A stretch of 25,235 nucleotides of DNA from an uncultured Syntrophobacterales bacterium. GTDB taxonomy: Bacteria; Desulfobacterota; Syntrophia; Syntrophales; UBA5619. The position numbers and the translations under genes are program-made. The notes beneath the pieces are model-generated. The model saw only the letters and a list, made by a program, of their open reading frames with translations, did not search any database and was not told where the DNA came from. The stretch is from assembly GCA_903903205.1 (NCBI GenBank), contig CAIUXU010000150.1, positions 1 to 25,235 on the forward strand. Direction: 5' to 3'. Shown in pieces: positions 1 to 7,028 of this stretch (its first letter is position 1; every line of letters begins with the position of its first letter).

Positions 1-830
1 CCAGGGCTCTGGAAAATGTGTTGGGGCAGCGGGTTGTGATCGAAAACAAACCCGGTGGCACAGGCACGGTCGCGCTGGCTTCCCTGCTCGCTCAAAACAG
101 CGACGGTTACACCTTGTGCGCAACCCCAAGCTCGGTCCTGATCCGTGTCCCGCAGATGCAAAAAGTTCCTTTCAAGTCTTTGAAAAACTTCCGGCCCCTG
201 ATCGGATACGCTGCGCCCCCATTGGGAATTGTGGTTAACACGGATGCGCCCTGGAAAACCCTGAAAGATCTGGTTGCCGATTCCCTCTCCCATCCCGGTA
301 AAATCAAATACGCGACTACCGGTGTGGGAAGCACGACCCACGCTGCCGATGAAGAAATTGCCGTGAAGGAAAAAGCGCGCATGAGTCAGGTGCCCTTCAA
401 AGGAGGAACAGAAGCGCTCACGGCCCTTTTGGGGGGACATGTGGAGTTTGGCTCGCTGACATCGGAATTTATCCCCTCGGTGAAGGCTGGTCAGGCCCGT
501 TTACTGGCAACCGCGGGTGACAGCAGATCGCCTAGATTTGCCGGTGTGCCGACCTTGAAAGAACTTGGTTATGATTTTGTAAGCGATGCGGTGTATGCCA
601 TCGTCTGTCCGTCCGGTCTTTCGCCCGACATTGTAAAGCAACTCGCAGCGGCGTTTGCGAAGGCTGTAAAAAATGAACAATATTTGACCATTCTGGATAA
701 TCTTGGCCTGGTTCCTCTCTCCCATGAGGGCAGGAATTTTGAAGATTTTTTGAAGGTGAACTGGAAAAAAATTAATGCGCATTTGATCGCAACGGGTCTT
801 ATCAGGGAAGCGGCTACGTCGCCGGAGTGA
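1..830 (+). CDS. tctC: TctC/Bug-family periplasmic solute-binding protein (5' truncated)
   Basis: Periplasmic binding component of a tripartite tricarboxylate transporter (TTT), which captures a small carboxylate and delivers it to the TctA/TctB membrane complex. The frame is already open at the window edge: the codons before the GTG at 18 read R-A-L-E-N and join smoothly to the family block GQRVVIENKPGG. The true start and signal peptide therefore lie upstream, roughly 50 residues missing. Other family blocks are KYATTGVGSTTHAADE and VPFKGGTEALTALLGGHVEFG-like, the latter being the typical loop near the ligand site. The stop TGA is at 828-830. The next gene, 90 bases on, is a tctA, so the two are probably co-transcribed. 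The ligand cannot be inferred, since Bug proteins bind many dicarboxylates, aromatic acids and amides. The sequence is clearly diverged from the second TctC in this window. Confidence 0.9.
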   Translation, partial: RALENVLGQRVVIENKPGGTGTVALASLLAQNSDGYTLCATPSSVLIRVPQMQKVPFKSLKNFRPLIGYAAPPLGIVVNTDAPWKTLKDLVADSLSHPGKIKYATTGVGSTTHAADEEIAVKEKARMSQVPFKGGTEALTALLGGHVEFGSLTSEFIPSVKAGQARLLATAGDSRSPRFAGVPTLKELGYDFVSDAVYAIVCPSGLSPDIVKQLAAAFAKAVKNEQYLTILDNLGLVPLSHEGRNFEDFLKVNWKKINAHLIATGLIREAATSPE

Positions 831-920
831 GTGTGACGCGCGGCCGTTCTTTTATGGCCGGCCATCTGTTGCAACCGCGGCTCCCGGAGGGGTGTGCTGC
901 GTTTTTGATCATGGTAAAGG

Positions 921-2426
921 GTGGAGAACTTGGATGCGTTAAGCGGTTTGCTCTATGGTTTGTCGGTCGCCCTGAGACCTGAAAATCTCCTCTTTGTCTT
1001 TGTCGGATGTTTTCTGGGAACATTGATCGGCGTCCTTCCGGGAATCGGTCCGGTGGGCGCCATCTCCATTCTGTTGCCCGTGACCTTTCAACTGGCCCCG
1101 ACCGGGGCGACAATCATGCTTGCAGGGATTTATTATGGCGTCATGTATGGCGGTTCGACAACCTCAATCCTCGTCAATGTGCCGGGGGAGACGGCATCGG
1201 TTGTCACCTGCCTGGACGGTTATCAGATGGCCCGCCAGGGTCGAGCTGGGCCAGCCCTGGGTATTGCCGCATTTGGCTCTTTTTTTGCCGGAACGGCTGG
1301 GTTGATCGGTCTGCAGCTAATGGCCAACCCGCTTTCCCGCATTGCCTTGAAATTCGGACCTCCGGAGTACTTTGCCCTCATTCTGCTGGGATTTTCCCTC
1401 ATCACCCACCTCTCTTATGGTTCCAAATCCAAAGCCTGCGTCATGGCTTTGATCGGCCTGATCCTGAGCGGGGTCGGTCTTGATCCGATTACCTCCCGGG
1501 AAAGAATGACCTTTGGCATTTTGAATCTTTTCGAGGGGATCGGGGTTGCCCCGGTTGCCATGGGTTTGTTTGGTGTAGCCGAAGTATTCAATAATTTTGG
1601 AACCCTTTCCTCCGGGAGCATTGAAAAGATTCGCATCACAAAACTGTTACCTTCCAAACTGGACTGGCTGCAAGCCAAATGGGCCATGGTGCGGGGAACT
1701 GCGGTCGGGTTTTTCCTGGGCATTCTCCCGGGGGGAGGGCCTGTTCTTGCCACTTTCGTTGCCTATGCGCTGGAAAAGCGGGTGGCGAAAAATCCTGAAC
1801 GATTCGGCAAAGGGGCCATCGAAGGGGTTGCGTCGCCGGAATCCGCCAACAACGCCGCCGCGTCCACCTCTTTTATCCCTTTCCTCACCTTGGGGATTCC
1901 GCCGAATGTTGTGCTGGCGGTTCTCCTGGGGGCTTTTATGATCCACGGGATCGTGCCCGGCCCCCTCCTGATCAGGGATCATCCGGAGATATTTTGGGGG
2001 CTCGTGGGCAGCATGTATATCGGGAATGTCGTACTGGTCATCCTGAACCTGCCGCTGATTCCTCTCTGGGTGCAGGTGCTTCGAATTCCAAGCAAGATAC
2101 TCTACCCTCTGGTGCTCCTTTTCTGTCTTGTGGGGGCATTCTCCATTAACAACAATGTATTTGATATCACCGTGATGATCATCTTTGGGATCGTGGGTTG
2201 GCTGTGCCGGCGATACGGCTATGAAGGGGCGCCGCTGATTCTCGCTTTTGTTCTCGGTCCCATGTTTGAGGTGAATTTCAGGCGGTCTTTGCTCATGTCC
2301 CAGGGCAGTTTTTCCATTTTTTTTACCAGACCGATAGCTTTGGGGGCGATGATCTTTTCCCTCGGGCTTGTAATCTTTCCCATATACAAACTGCTTGGAA
2401 AAAGGTTTAAGGGAACAGCCTGTTAG
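921..2426 (+). CDS. tctA: TTT transporter large membrane subunit TctA (first copy)
   Basis: Large integral-membrane subunit of a tripartite tricarboxylate transporter, 501 residues, the usual family length. The GTG start at 921 gives the standard TctA N-terminus (short polar start, then GLSVALRPENLLFVFVGC). The family hallmarks follow: LIGVLPGIGP near residue 37, the block YYGVMYGGSTTSILVNVPGE, FGPPEYFALILLG, and the second-half repeat LPGGGPVLATFVAYALEKR ending in PESANNAAAS. Many hydrophobic helices span the protein. The ribosome site is poor: the AAGGG lies directly against the GTG, and a TTG at 930 is an alternative start. No tctB lies between this gene and the tctC before it, unlike the second set downstream; a tctB could precede the window. 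Confidence 0.92.
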   Translation: MENLDALSGLLYGLSVALRPENLLFVFVGCFLGTLIGVLPGIGPVGAISILLPVTFQLAPTGATIMLAGIYYGVMYGGSTTSILVNVPGETASVVTCLDGYQMARQGRAGPALGIAAFGSFFAGTAGLIGLQLMANPLSRIALKFGPPEYFALILLGFSLITHLSYGSKSKACVMALIGLILSGVGLDPITSRERMTFGILNLFEGIGVAPVAMGLFGVAEVFNNFGTLSSGSIEKIRITKLLPSKLDWLQAKWAMVRGTAVGFFLGILPGGGPVLATFVAYALEKRVAKNPERFGKGAIEGVASPESANNAAASTSFIPFLTLGIPPNVVLAVLLGAFMIHGIVPGPLLIRDHPEIFWGLVGSMYIGNVVLVILNLPLIPLWVQVLRIPSKILYPLVLLFCLVGAFSINNNVFDITVMIIFGIVGWLCRRYGYEGAPLILAFVLGPMFEVNFRRSLLMSQGSFSIFFTRPIALGAMIFSLGLVIFPIYKLLGKRFKGTAC

Positions 2427-2513
2427 AGCGGAATTGGGCCAGGAATGATGGGCGCTTTTCCAAAGAGTGTGCTTGACATCGAGGGAGATTTGGTGATAGC
2501 GAAACGAGAAATT

Positions 2514-2542
2514 TTGTACGTTTGGGCAGCCCTATTCATAAT
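2514..2542 (+). promoter_or_regulatory. weak candidate sigma-70 promoter upstream of second tctC
   Basis: TTGTAC (2514-2519), a 17-base spacer, and CATAAT (2537-2542). The -10 matches consensus at five of six bases and the -35 at only three. It lies in the 229-base interval between the first tctA and the second tctC, and upstream of a hairpin, so any transcript would carry an attenuator-like leader. This is a guess from motif matching only. Confidence 0.25.
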
Positions 2543-2596
2543 GGTCATCAGTGTTGCGCGAGGCTTCGGAAACCGTCGGGTGTACGGTGATATTTG

Positions 2597-2635
2597 GGGG
2601 GGGAGAAGGTCTTGGGACCTTCCCCTCATTTGATT
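2597..2635 (+). terminator. hairpin before second tctC, terminator or attenuator
   Basis: AAGGTC (2606-2611), loop TTGG, and GACCTT (2616-2621). The arms are extended by a G-run on the left and CCCC on the right with a bulge. A T-rich stretch (TCATTTGATTTTC) follows. It sits after the first tctA and ends just before the AGGAGGG ribosome site of the second tctC. It could end the first transporter transcript or attenuate read-through. Confidence 0.5.
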
Positions 2636-2655
2636 TTCAGACAGGAGGGATTCTC

Positions 2656-3657
2656 ATGAAAGTAGAAAAGTGCAGGAAGCGTTTCGGTGTTCTTTTGGCG
2701 ACGGCGGTGTGCGTCGCGGTGCTGCTGATGGTGGGCACGGTTTCAGCGGCGAGTTGGCCAGATAAGAGCAAGATATTGACGATGTACGTTGCTTCCGGCG
2801 CCGGCGGCGGCTCCGATATGGCGGGCCGGATGATCGCCTCGGTCCTGGAAAAGGAACTGGGCATGAAGGTTGTCGTCATCAACAAGGGGGGCGGCGGCTC
2901 ACAGATTGGCGTCACCGAGTTTCTGTCGAAGTCCGGGACCGATGGTTACACCGTTTTGTGTGCAAACACACCGGTAACCATTTCCCCCTACATGGATCCC
3001 GCTCGCAAGGCCACCTACCACCTCGGAAAAGACATACAACTGGCCGTCGGCTACGGTTTCTCTCCCTGTGCGGTTGCCGTGAAAAAAGGAGGTAAATTCA
3101 AGAGCCTCAAGGATCTGGTTGAGGCCGCAAAGGCCAACCCCGGCAAGATCAAGGGTACCGCATCCGGCCCCATGGTCCAGAACGACCTGTCGATGGTTTT
3201 GCTGAACAAAGCGGCCGGTGTCGAGATCGCGCGAATGTACTTCGACCAGCAGGGTGAACAGCGTGCCGCACTTCTGGGCGGGCATGTGGATGCCGAGTTC
3301 AATAACGACTTTGAACTGATCGGCGGCAACAAGAGCGGGGAGATTGAGACCCTGGCCATCTTCGACAAGACGCCGGCGGTAACCCTGCCCGGTGTAAAGA
3401 CAGCGGAATCGATGGGGTACAATGTTCACATGGCTGCCGCTTACGGTTTGGGATTCAAGACGGGCACCCCCCAGGAGATCCTTGATGTGGTGGAAGCCGC
3501 AGTGATACGGGCCTCAAAAAAAGCGGAGATGGTGGAGTCGTTCCAGAAGATCGGCTTGGGCGTCAAAGTCATGACCGGGAAGGAGTATCGTGCATACTGG
3601 ACCGGTATTGAGAACGTTGTGGGGGATGTTGTCAAAGGTATGGCGGTGAAAAAGTAA
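2656..3657 (+). CDS. tctC: TctC/Bug-family periplasmic solute-binding protein (second copy)
   Basis: Periplasmic receptor of the second TTT system, 333 residues, the normal size. The ATG at 2656 is chosen because it follows AGGAGGG (2643-2649) and begins a signal peptide: a basic start (KVEKCRKR), a hydrophobic core at about residues 11-29, and a cleavage-like SAA near 30-32. The same frame is open further upstream but adds no plausible protein. The mature part begins WPDKSKILTMYV and carries the family pattern of a Gly-rich phosphate-loop-like GAGGGSDMAGR, VVVINKGGGGSQIG, and the C-terminal-lobe ALLGGHVDAEFN. Strong hairpins flank the gene on both sides, consistent with the binding protein being made in excess over its membrane partners. 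The ligand is unknown. Confidence 0.93.
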   Translation: MKVEKCRKRFGVLLATAVCVAVLLMVGTVSAASWPDKSKILTMYVASGAGGGSDMAGRMIASVLEKELGMKVVVINKGGGGSQIGVTEFLSKSGTDGYTVLCANTPVTISPYMDPARKATYHLGKDIQLAVGYGFSPCAVAVKKGGKFKSLKDLVEAAKANPGKIKGTASGPMVQNDLSMVLLNKAAGVEIARMYFDQQGEQRAALLGGHVDAEFNNDFELIGGNKSGEIETLAIFDKTPAVTLPGVKTAESMGYNVHMAAAYGLGFKTGTPQEILDVVEAAVIRASKKAEMVESFQKIGLGVKVMTGKEYRAYWTGIENVVGDVVKGMAVKK

Positions 3658-3693
3658 TCACCATTCCTTAAGAAGAGAAACGAAATCTGCCAT

Positions 3694-3724
3694 AACGGGC
3701 CTCCTTGAGAGGGGAGGCCCGTTT
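3694..3724 (+). terminator. strong hairpin after second tctC
   Basis: A perfect 11-base-pair inverted repeat: AACGGGCCTCC (3694-3704), an 8-base loop, and GGAGGCCCGTT (3713-3723). The following T-tract is short (GTTTCG), so it is more likely a partial terminator or a 3'-end-stabilising hairpin than a complete stop. The next gene, in the same direction, starts 46 bases later. Confidence 0.65.
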
Positions 3725-3769
3725 CGCTGAATAGCGCCTGTACATATTGAAGACCAGAGGAACAGTGAC

Positions 3770-4573
3770 ATGACGACCACAAAAGAGTTAGACAAAAAGG
3801 CAGACGATCTTCGGGCGGTTATCGACCGGCATCTGCCCCCGCCGAGCGCCCGGGCGCCCATCGCCGGCCTTTATCCCGACGCGGACCACATTGCTACCGA
3901 ACTGATGTGGGGCGGAATCTGGAATGAGCCTGATCTGGACCACAGGCTTCGCAGCATCGCTACCATCACCGCGCAGGCCGTAAACGGTTTTGACTTTGGG
4001 CTTCACCACCAGTGCCGCGTGGGGCTGACCCTGGGGATTCCTCCGCAGACGATCAAGGCGATGCTTCTTGAACTTCGATTCTGGATCGGAGTTCCGAACA
4101 CGGTATTTGCCTTTCTCAAACTCCAGGAGGTGATCAACGAACGGAAGGAGTGGCAGGCGATGGACGTGCCGGTGGATGCGCCATGGCTTCCGACGGTGGA
4201 GGAGAAGGTGAAACGGGGCCGAGAGCTGGTCCGAAAGGAGTGGGGGGAGAAGGCGGACCAGGAGATGGCCAAGACGGTCACCCATGAGCTTGCACCCGGC
4301 GCGGCGGCAATGGTGGATGGGTATCACTATGGCGAGGTTTGGTCGCGCTCGCCGCTGACCGCCAGGGAGAGGATGGTGAGCATCCTGACGGCGTTGATGT
4401 GCCGCGGCCATCAGAAGCAGCTTCGGCGGCAGATCGGCTATGCGCTGGATGCCGGGTTGACCCGGCGGGAGATCTGCGAGACCTTCGCGCAGTCGGGCTG
4501 GTACCGTGGCTGGCCGTATGTGGAAGATGCGCTGGAGGAGGCCAAGGAGGTCTTTGCAGAACGAGGCGTCTGA
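3770..4573 (+). CDS. carboxymuconolactone decarboxylase (CMD)-family protein, tandem-domain
   Basis: A 267-residue cytoplasmic helical protein with two CMD-like halves, at about residues 45-120 and 183-262. The second half shows the clearest family pattern: LTARERMVSILTALMCRG, then GYALDAGLTRREICETF, then a short helix to a Tyr/Gly/Trp-Pro segment. The first half repeats it as LDHRLRSIATITAQAVNG followed by GLTLGIPPQTIKAMLLEL. No CxxC of the AhpD peroxidase type is visible, which argues against a hydroperoxidase role and leaves decarboxylase or lactone-processing activity as the family-based possibility. The ATG follows AGAGGAAC. It lies between the second tctC and tctB, so it is probably made together with the transporter and acts on what the transporter imports. 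The exact reaction is not known. Confidence 0.8.
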   Translation: MTTTKELDKKADDLRAVIDRHLPPPSARAPIAGLYPDADHIATELMWGGIWNEPDLDHRLRSIATITAQAVNGFDFGLHHQCRVGLTLGIPPQTIKAMLLELRFWIGVPNTVFAFLKLQEVINERKEWQAMDVPVDAPWLPTVEEKVKRGRELVRKEWGEKADQEMAKTVTHELAPGAAAMVDGYHYGEVWSRSPLTARERMVSILTALMCRGHQKQLRRQIGYALDAGLTRREICETFAQSGWYRGWPYVEDALEEAKEVFAERGV

Positions 4574-4596
4574 TAAAAAGTAAGGAGGTTCTCTCA

Positions 4597-5100
4597 ATGT
4601 CGATGAAACGAATAAACCAGTTTTTCGGGTGTATCCTGCTCACGTTTTTCTTGTTCATGGGCTATACGGCGCGAACGACGCTCACATACTGGACGGAAGG
4701 GTCGGTCATTGGTCCGGGGTCCGGCTATTTCCCCTTCTGGATCTGCGTGATCCTCTCGGGTTTGACAATCTATTGGCTGATCCAGGTCACGATCAGACCG
4801 GGCGAGAAAATACCCAAGGATTTCATCCCTCCCCGCCATGAAGGCCTGCTGGTTCTGGCGATCTTTATGGACATGATATTGTTCATCGCAATCGTGGATT
4901 ACATCGGTTTCCCCGTTGCAATGTTCATTTTTCTGATGGTCATGGTGGTTGCTCTGGGAGAGCGTACCCTGCGCCACACGATCTACTATGGCATATTCTC
5001 AGTGGTGGTCACCACCTTTTTTGTCGTTGTGTTCGGCCGGTGGCTGGAGGTTGCTTTTCCGAAAACGGGGATCGGAATTCTCAAGACCCTGGGTCTTTAG
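4597..5100 (+). CDS. tctB: TTT transporter small membrane subunit TctB
   Basis: Small integral-membrane subunit of the TTT system, 167 residues. The ATG at 4597 follows AAGGAGG (4582-4588) with ideal spacing; the same frame is open upstream only because it runs under the end of the preceding gene. Hydrophobic helices lie at about residues 7-23, 44-63, 83-101, 104-120 and 127-147, close to the four or five of the family. The GPGSGYFPFWI segment before the second helix is characteristic (TctB proteins carry a G-P-G-x-F/Y-P motif there). It is 15 bases from the second tctA and almost certainly translated with it. It is the only tctB in the window, although two tctA genes are present. Confidence 0.92.
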   Translation: MSMKRINQFFGCILLTFFLFMGYTARTTLTYWTEGSVIGPGSGYFPFWICVILSGLTIYWLIQVTIRPGEKIPKDFIPPRHEGLLVLAIFMDMILFIAIVDYIGFPVAMFIFLMVMVVALGERTLRHTIYYGIFSVVVTTFFVVVFGRWLEVAFPKTGIGILKTLGL

Positions 5101-5115
5101 GAGAGGAGAAAGAAA

Positions 5116-6606
5116 ATGCAAGAAATTTTGAATGGCTTTTCGGTGGCGCTAACCGCAGGCAATCTGTTCTACTGTTTCCTCGGATGCCTCTGGGGAACCA
5201 TGGTGGGGATTCTGCCGGGGATCGGCCCGCTCGCGGGCACCGCGATTTTGATCCCGCTGACCTTTAAGCTGGATCCCACCGGCGCCATCATCATGCTGGC
5301 GGCGATCTACTACGGCTCCCAGTACGGCGGCACGATTACGACCATTCTGATGGGTGTGCCGGGCGAAGCCTCTTCGGCCATCACGATGATCGACGGGTAC
5401 CAGATGGCGAAAGAGGGGCGCGGCGGCGTGGCGCTGACCGGGGCCGCCCTCGGATCCTTCATCGGCGGGACCTTTGCCACGCTCTGTCTGATGCTTCTTG
5501 CCAAACCGCTGGTCAAACTGGCGCTGAAGCTGGGTCCTCCGGAGTACTTCGCGCTGATGATCGTCGGGCTTGCCATGGCGACGGGGCTCGCGGGAAAGTC
5601 GATGGTCAAGGCCCTGATCATGACCGTCTTCGGCGGGCTCCTCGCGCTTATCGGGATGGATCCTATGCTCGGGACACCTCGCCTGACGTTTGGCAGCGTG
5701 CATCTGTTGGAAGGCATGGAGCTCCTGTCGGTTGTCATGGGTCTCTTCGGCATCTCCGAGATGCTCTTGTCCCTGGAGGAGAAGGCCAGACCGATGATCA
5801 AGACGAAACTGCGGGAACTGATTCCCACGCGCCAGGATGTCCAGGATTCCGTCAAACCGATTGTGCGTGGTACGCTGATCGGTACGGTTTTAGGCATCAT
5901 CCCGGGGCTCATTCCGCCCGTCTCGTCGTTTCTCTCCTACGCTATCGAAAGAAGGAGCTCCAAACACCCCGAGAAGTTCGGACACGGTGCGCTCGAAGGG
6001 GTTGTGGGGCCCGAGACCGCCAACAACGGCCACGCCAGCGCGGCGATGATACCGCTTTTGACCCTGGGTATTCCGACCAACCCGGTCATGGCCGTCATCC
6101 TGGGCGCCTTCATCATCAACGGGCTCGCCCCCGGGCCGCTGCTCTTCGAGCAAAACCCCGCCATGGTCTGGGGGATCATCGCCAGTTGCTACATCGGAAA
6201 CATCATGCTCGTGATCCTGAACCTCCCATTGATCCCGGTGTGGGTTCAGATCCTCAGGATCCCCCACGCCTACCTGATGACTCTGATCATGGCCTTCATG
6301 ATGGTGGGCTCCTACAGCGCCAACAACAGCATCTTCGATGTCGGGCTGACGATTTTCTTTGGATTCCTGGGATACATCTTCAAGAAGATGGACTTTCCGC
6401 TTGCTCCGGTGGCGCTCACCTTTATTCTGGCGCCGATGATCGAAAAATCGCTCTACCGATCGCTGGTGATGTCCCAGGGAGACATCAGCATCCTCTACAC
6501 CCGTCCGATTTCAGGAAGCCTGCTGGTGCTCGCACTGATCACCCTGATCTATTTTTCGACGCAGAAGAAGGTGCAGGTGGTCCGGTCGACGGGGGTCGAT
6601 GCATAG
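5116..6606 (+). CDS. tctA: TTT transporter large membrane subunit TctA (second copy)
   Basis: Large channel-forming subunit of the second TTT system, 496 residues. It has the same hallmarks as the first copy: GTMVGILPGIGP near residue 30, YYGSQYGGTITTILMGVPGE, LGPPEYFALM, the mid-protein IIPGLIPPVSSFLSYAIERR, and PETANNGHASAAMIPLLTLG. The last two blocks differ noticeably from the first copy (GGGPVLATFVAYALEKR and PESANNAAAST there), so the two are old paralogues and not a recent tandem duplication. The ATG follows AGGAGAGGAGAAAG. It pairs with the tctB directly upstream and, by context, with the second tctC. Its last bases are followed by a 63-base interval before the cupin gene. Confidence 0.94.
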   Translation: MQEILNGFSVALTAGNLFYCFLGCLWGTMVGILPGIGPLAGTAILIPLTFKLDPTGAIIMLAAIYYGSQYGGTITTILMGVPGEASSAITMIDGYQMAKEGRGGVALTGAALGSFIGGTFATLCLMLLAKPLVKLALKLGPPEYFALMIVGLAMATGLAGKSMVKALIMTVFGGLLALIGMDPMLGTPRLTFGSVHLLEGMELLSVVMGLFGISEMLLSLEEKARPMIKTKLRELIPTRQDVQDSVKPIVRGTLIGTVLGIIPGLIPPVSSFLSYAIERRSSKHPEKFGHGALEGVVGPETANNGHASAAMIPLLTLGIPTNPVMAVILGAFIINGLAPGPLLFEQNPAMVWGIIASCYIGNIMLVILNLPLIPVWVQILRIPHAYLMTLIMAFMMVGSYSANNSIFDVGLTIFFGFLGYIFKKMDFPLAPVALTFILAPMIEKSLYRSLVMSQGDISILYTRPISGSLLVLALITLIYFSTQKKVQVVRSTGVDA

Positions 6607-6620
6607 GACGTAGACAAGAA

Positions 6621-6648
6621 CAAGGTTTGTTAACCCTTAACCTGTTAA
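6621..6648. repeat. GTTAA/TTAAC inverted and direct repeats before the cupin gene
   Basis: GTTAA (6629-6633), CCC, TTAAC (6637-6641) is a perfect inverted repeat, and another GTTAA follows at 6644-6648. An overlapping AACAA-N3-TTGTT also occurs just upstream. This AT-richer patch in the 63-base gap may be an operator or weak promoter for the cupin and mmgE/prpD genes. No convincing -35/-10 pair was found. Confidence 0.3.
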
Positions 6649-6669
6649 GATAGATAGAAGGAGAGAACA

Positions 6670-6996
6670 ATGTATCCGGAAAGTCCTTTTTTTACCGTCG
6701 AGGGATTGCCCTCGGATTTCCTGCGGCCGGGAACGGAACGGCGGTCCATACGGTTGGGGGAGGTGCAATTTATGTTCATCTCGTTCGACCGCCCGACGGT
6801 TTCTCCCTTGCATGATCACCCTTGGGACAGCATCATTTATGTGGACAAGGGGGAGTTCGAAATGACGGTTGGCGATGAGCAGCGCAAGGTCGTTCCCGGA
6901 GAGGGAACGGTTGTCCCTGCCGGAGTAAAGCACACGCTGACGACCGGCCCCGGATCGCGGATCATCGAGGTCTGGTATCCGATGAAGCAGGCTTGA
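6670..6996 (+). CDS. small single-domain cupin
   Basis: A 108-residue single-cupin protein. The ATG follows AAGGAGAG. Cupin motif 1 is present as PLHDHPWDSIIYVDKGEFEM with ligand-type His48 and His50; the position normally held by Glu is Asp53. Motif 2 is PAGVKHTL, with His88. This is a three-His/one-Asp metal site in a bicupin-half fold. Small cupins of this kind act as metal-dependent isomerases, lyases or dioxygenases, or only bind a ligand, so no reaction is assigned. It sits between the second TTT set and the MmgE/PrpD gene, 32 bases upstream of the latter, and is probably part of the same transcript. Confidence 0.82.
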   Translation: MYPESPFFTVEGLPSDFLRPGTERRSIRLGEVQFMFISFDRPTVSPLHDHPWDSIIYVDKGEFEMTVGDEQRKVVPGEGTVVPAGVKHTLTTGPGSRIIEVWYPMKQA

Positions 6997-7028
6997 TAAC
7001 GCAGTATTCTTCACTAAAGGAGTTCTTT

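Noticed and set aside
841..860. CGGCC/GGCCG short inverted repeat between the first tctC and tctA
   Set aside because: Only a five-base stem with a ten-base loop and no T-run; too weak to list as a terminator.
2473..2501. TTGACA at 2473-2478 as a promoter for the second tctC
   Set aside because: A good -35, but no acceptable -10 at 16-18 bases (only ATAGCG/GATAGC).
2445..2633. 62-codon frame between the first tctA and the second tctC, considered as a missing TctB or small membrane protein
   Set aside because: Only one short hydrophobic stretch, no TctB GPG-x-YP motif, no ribosome site, and it runs through the hairpin before tctC.
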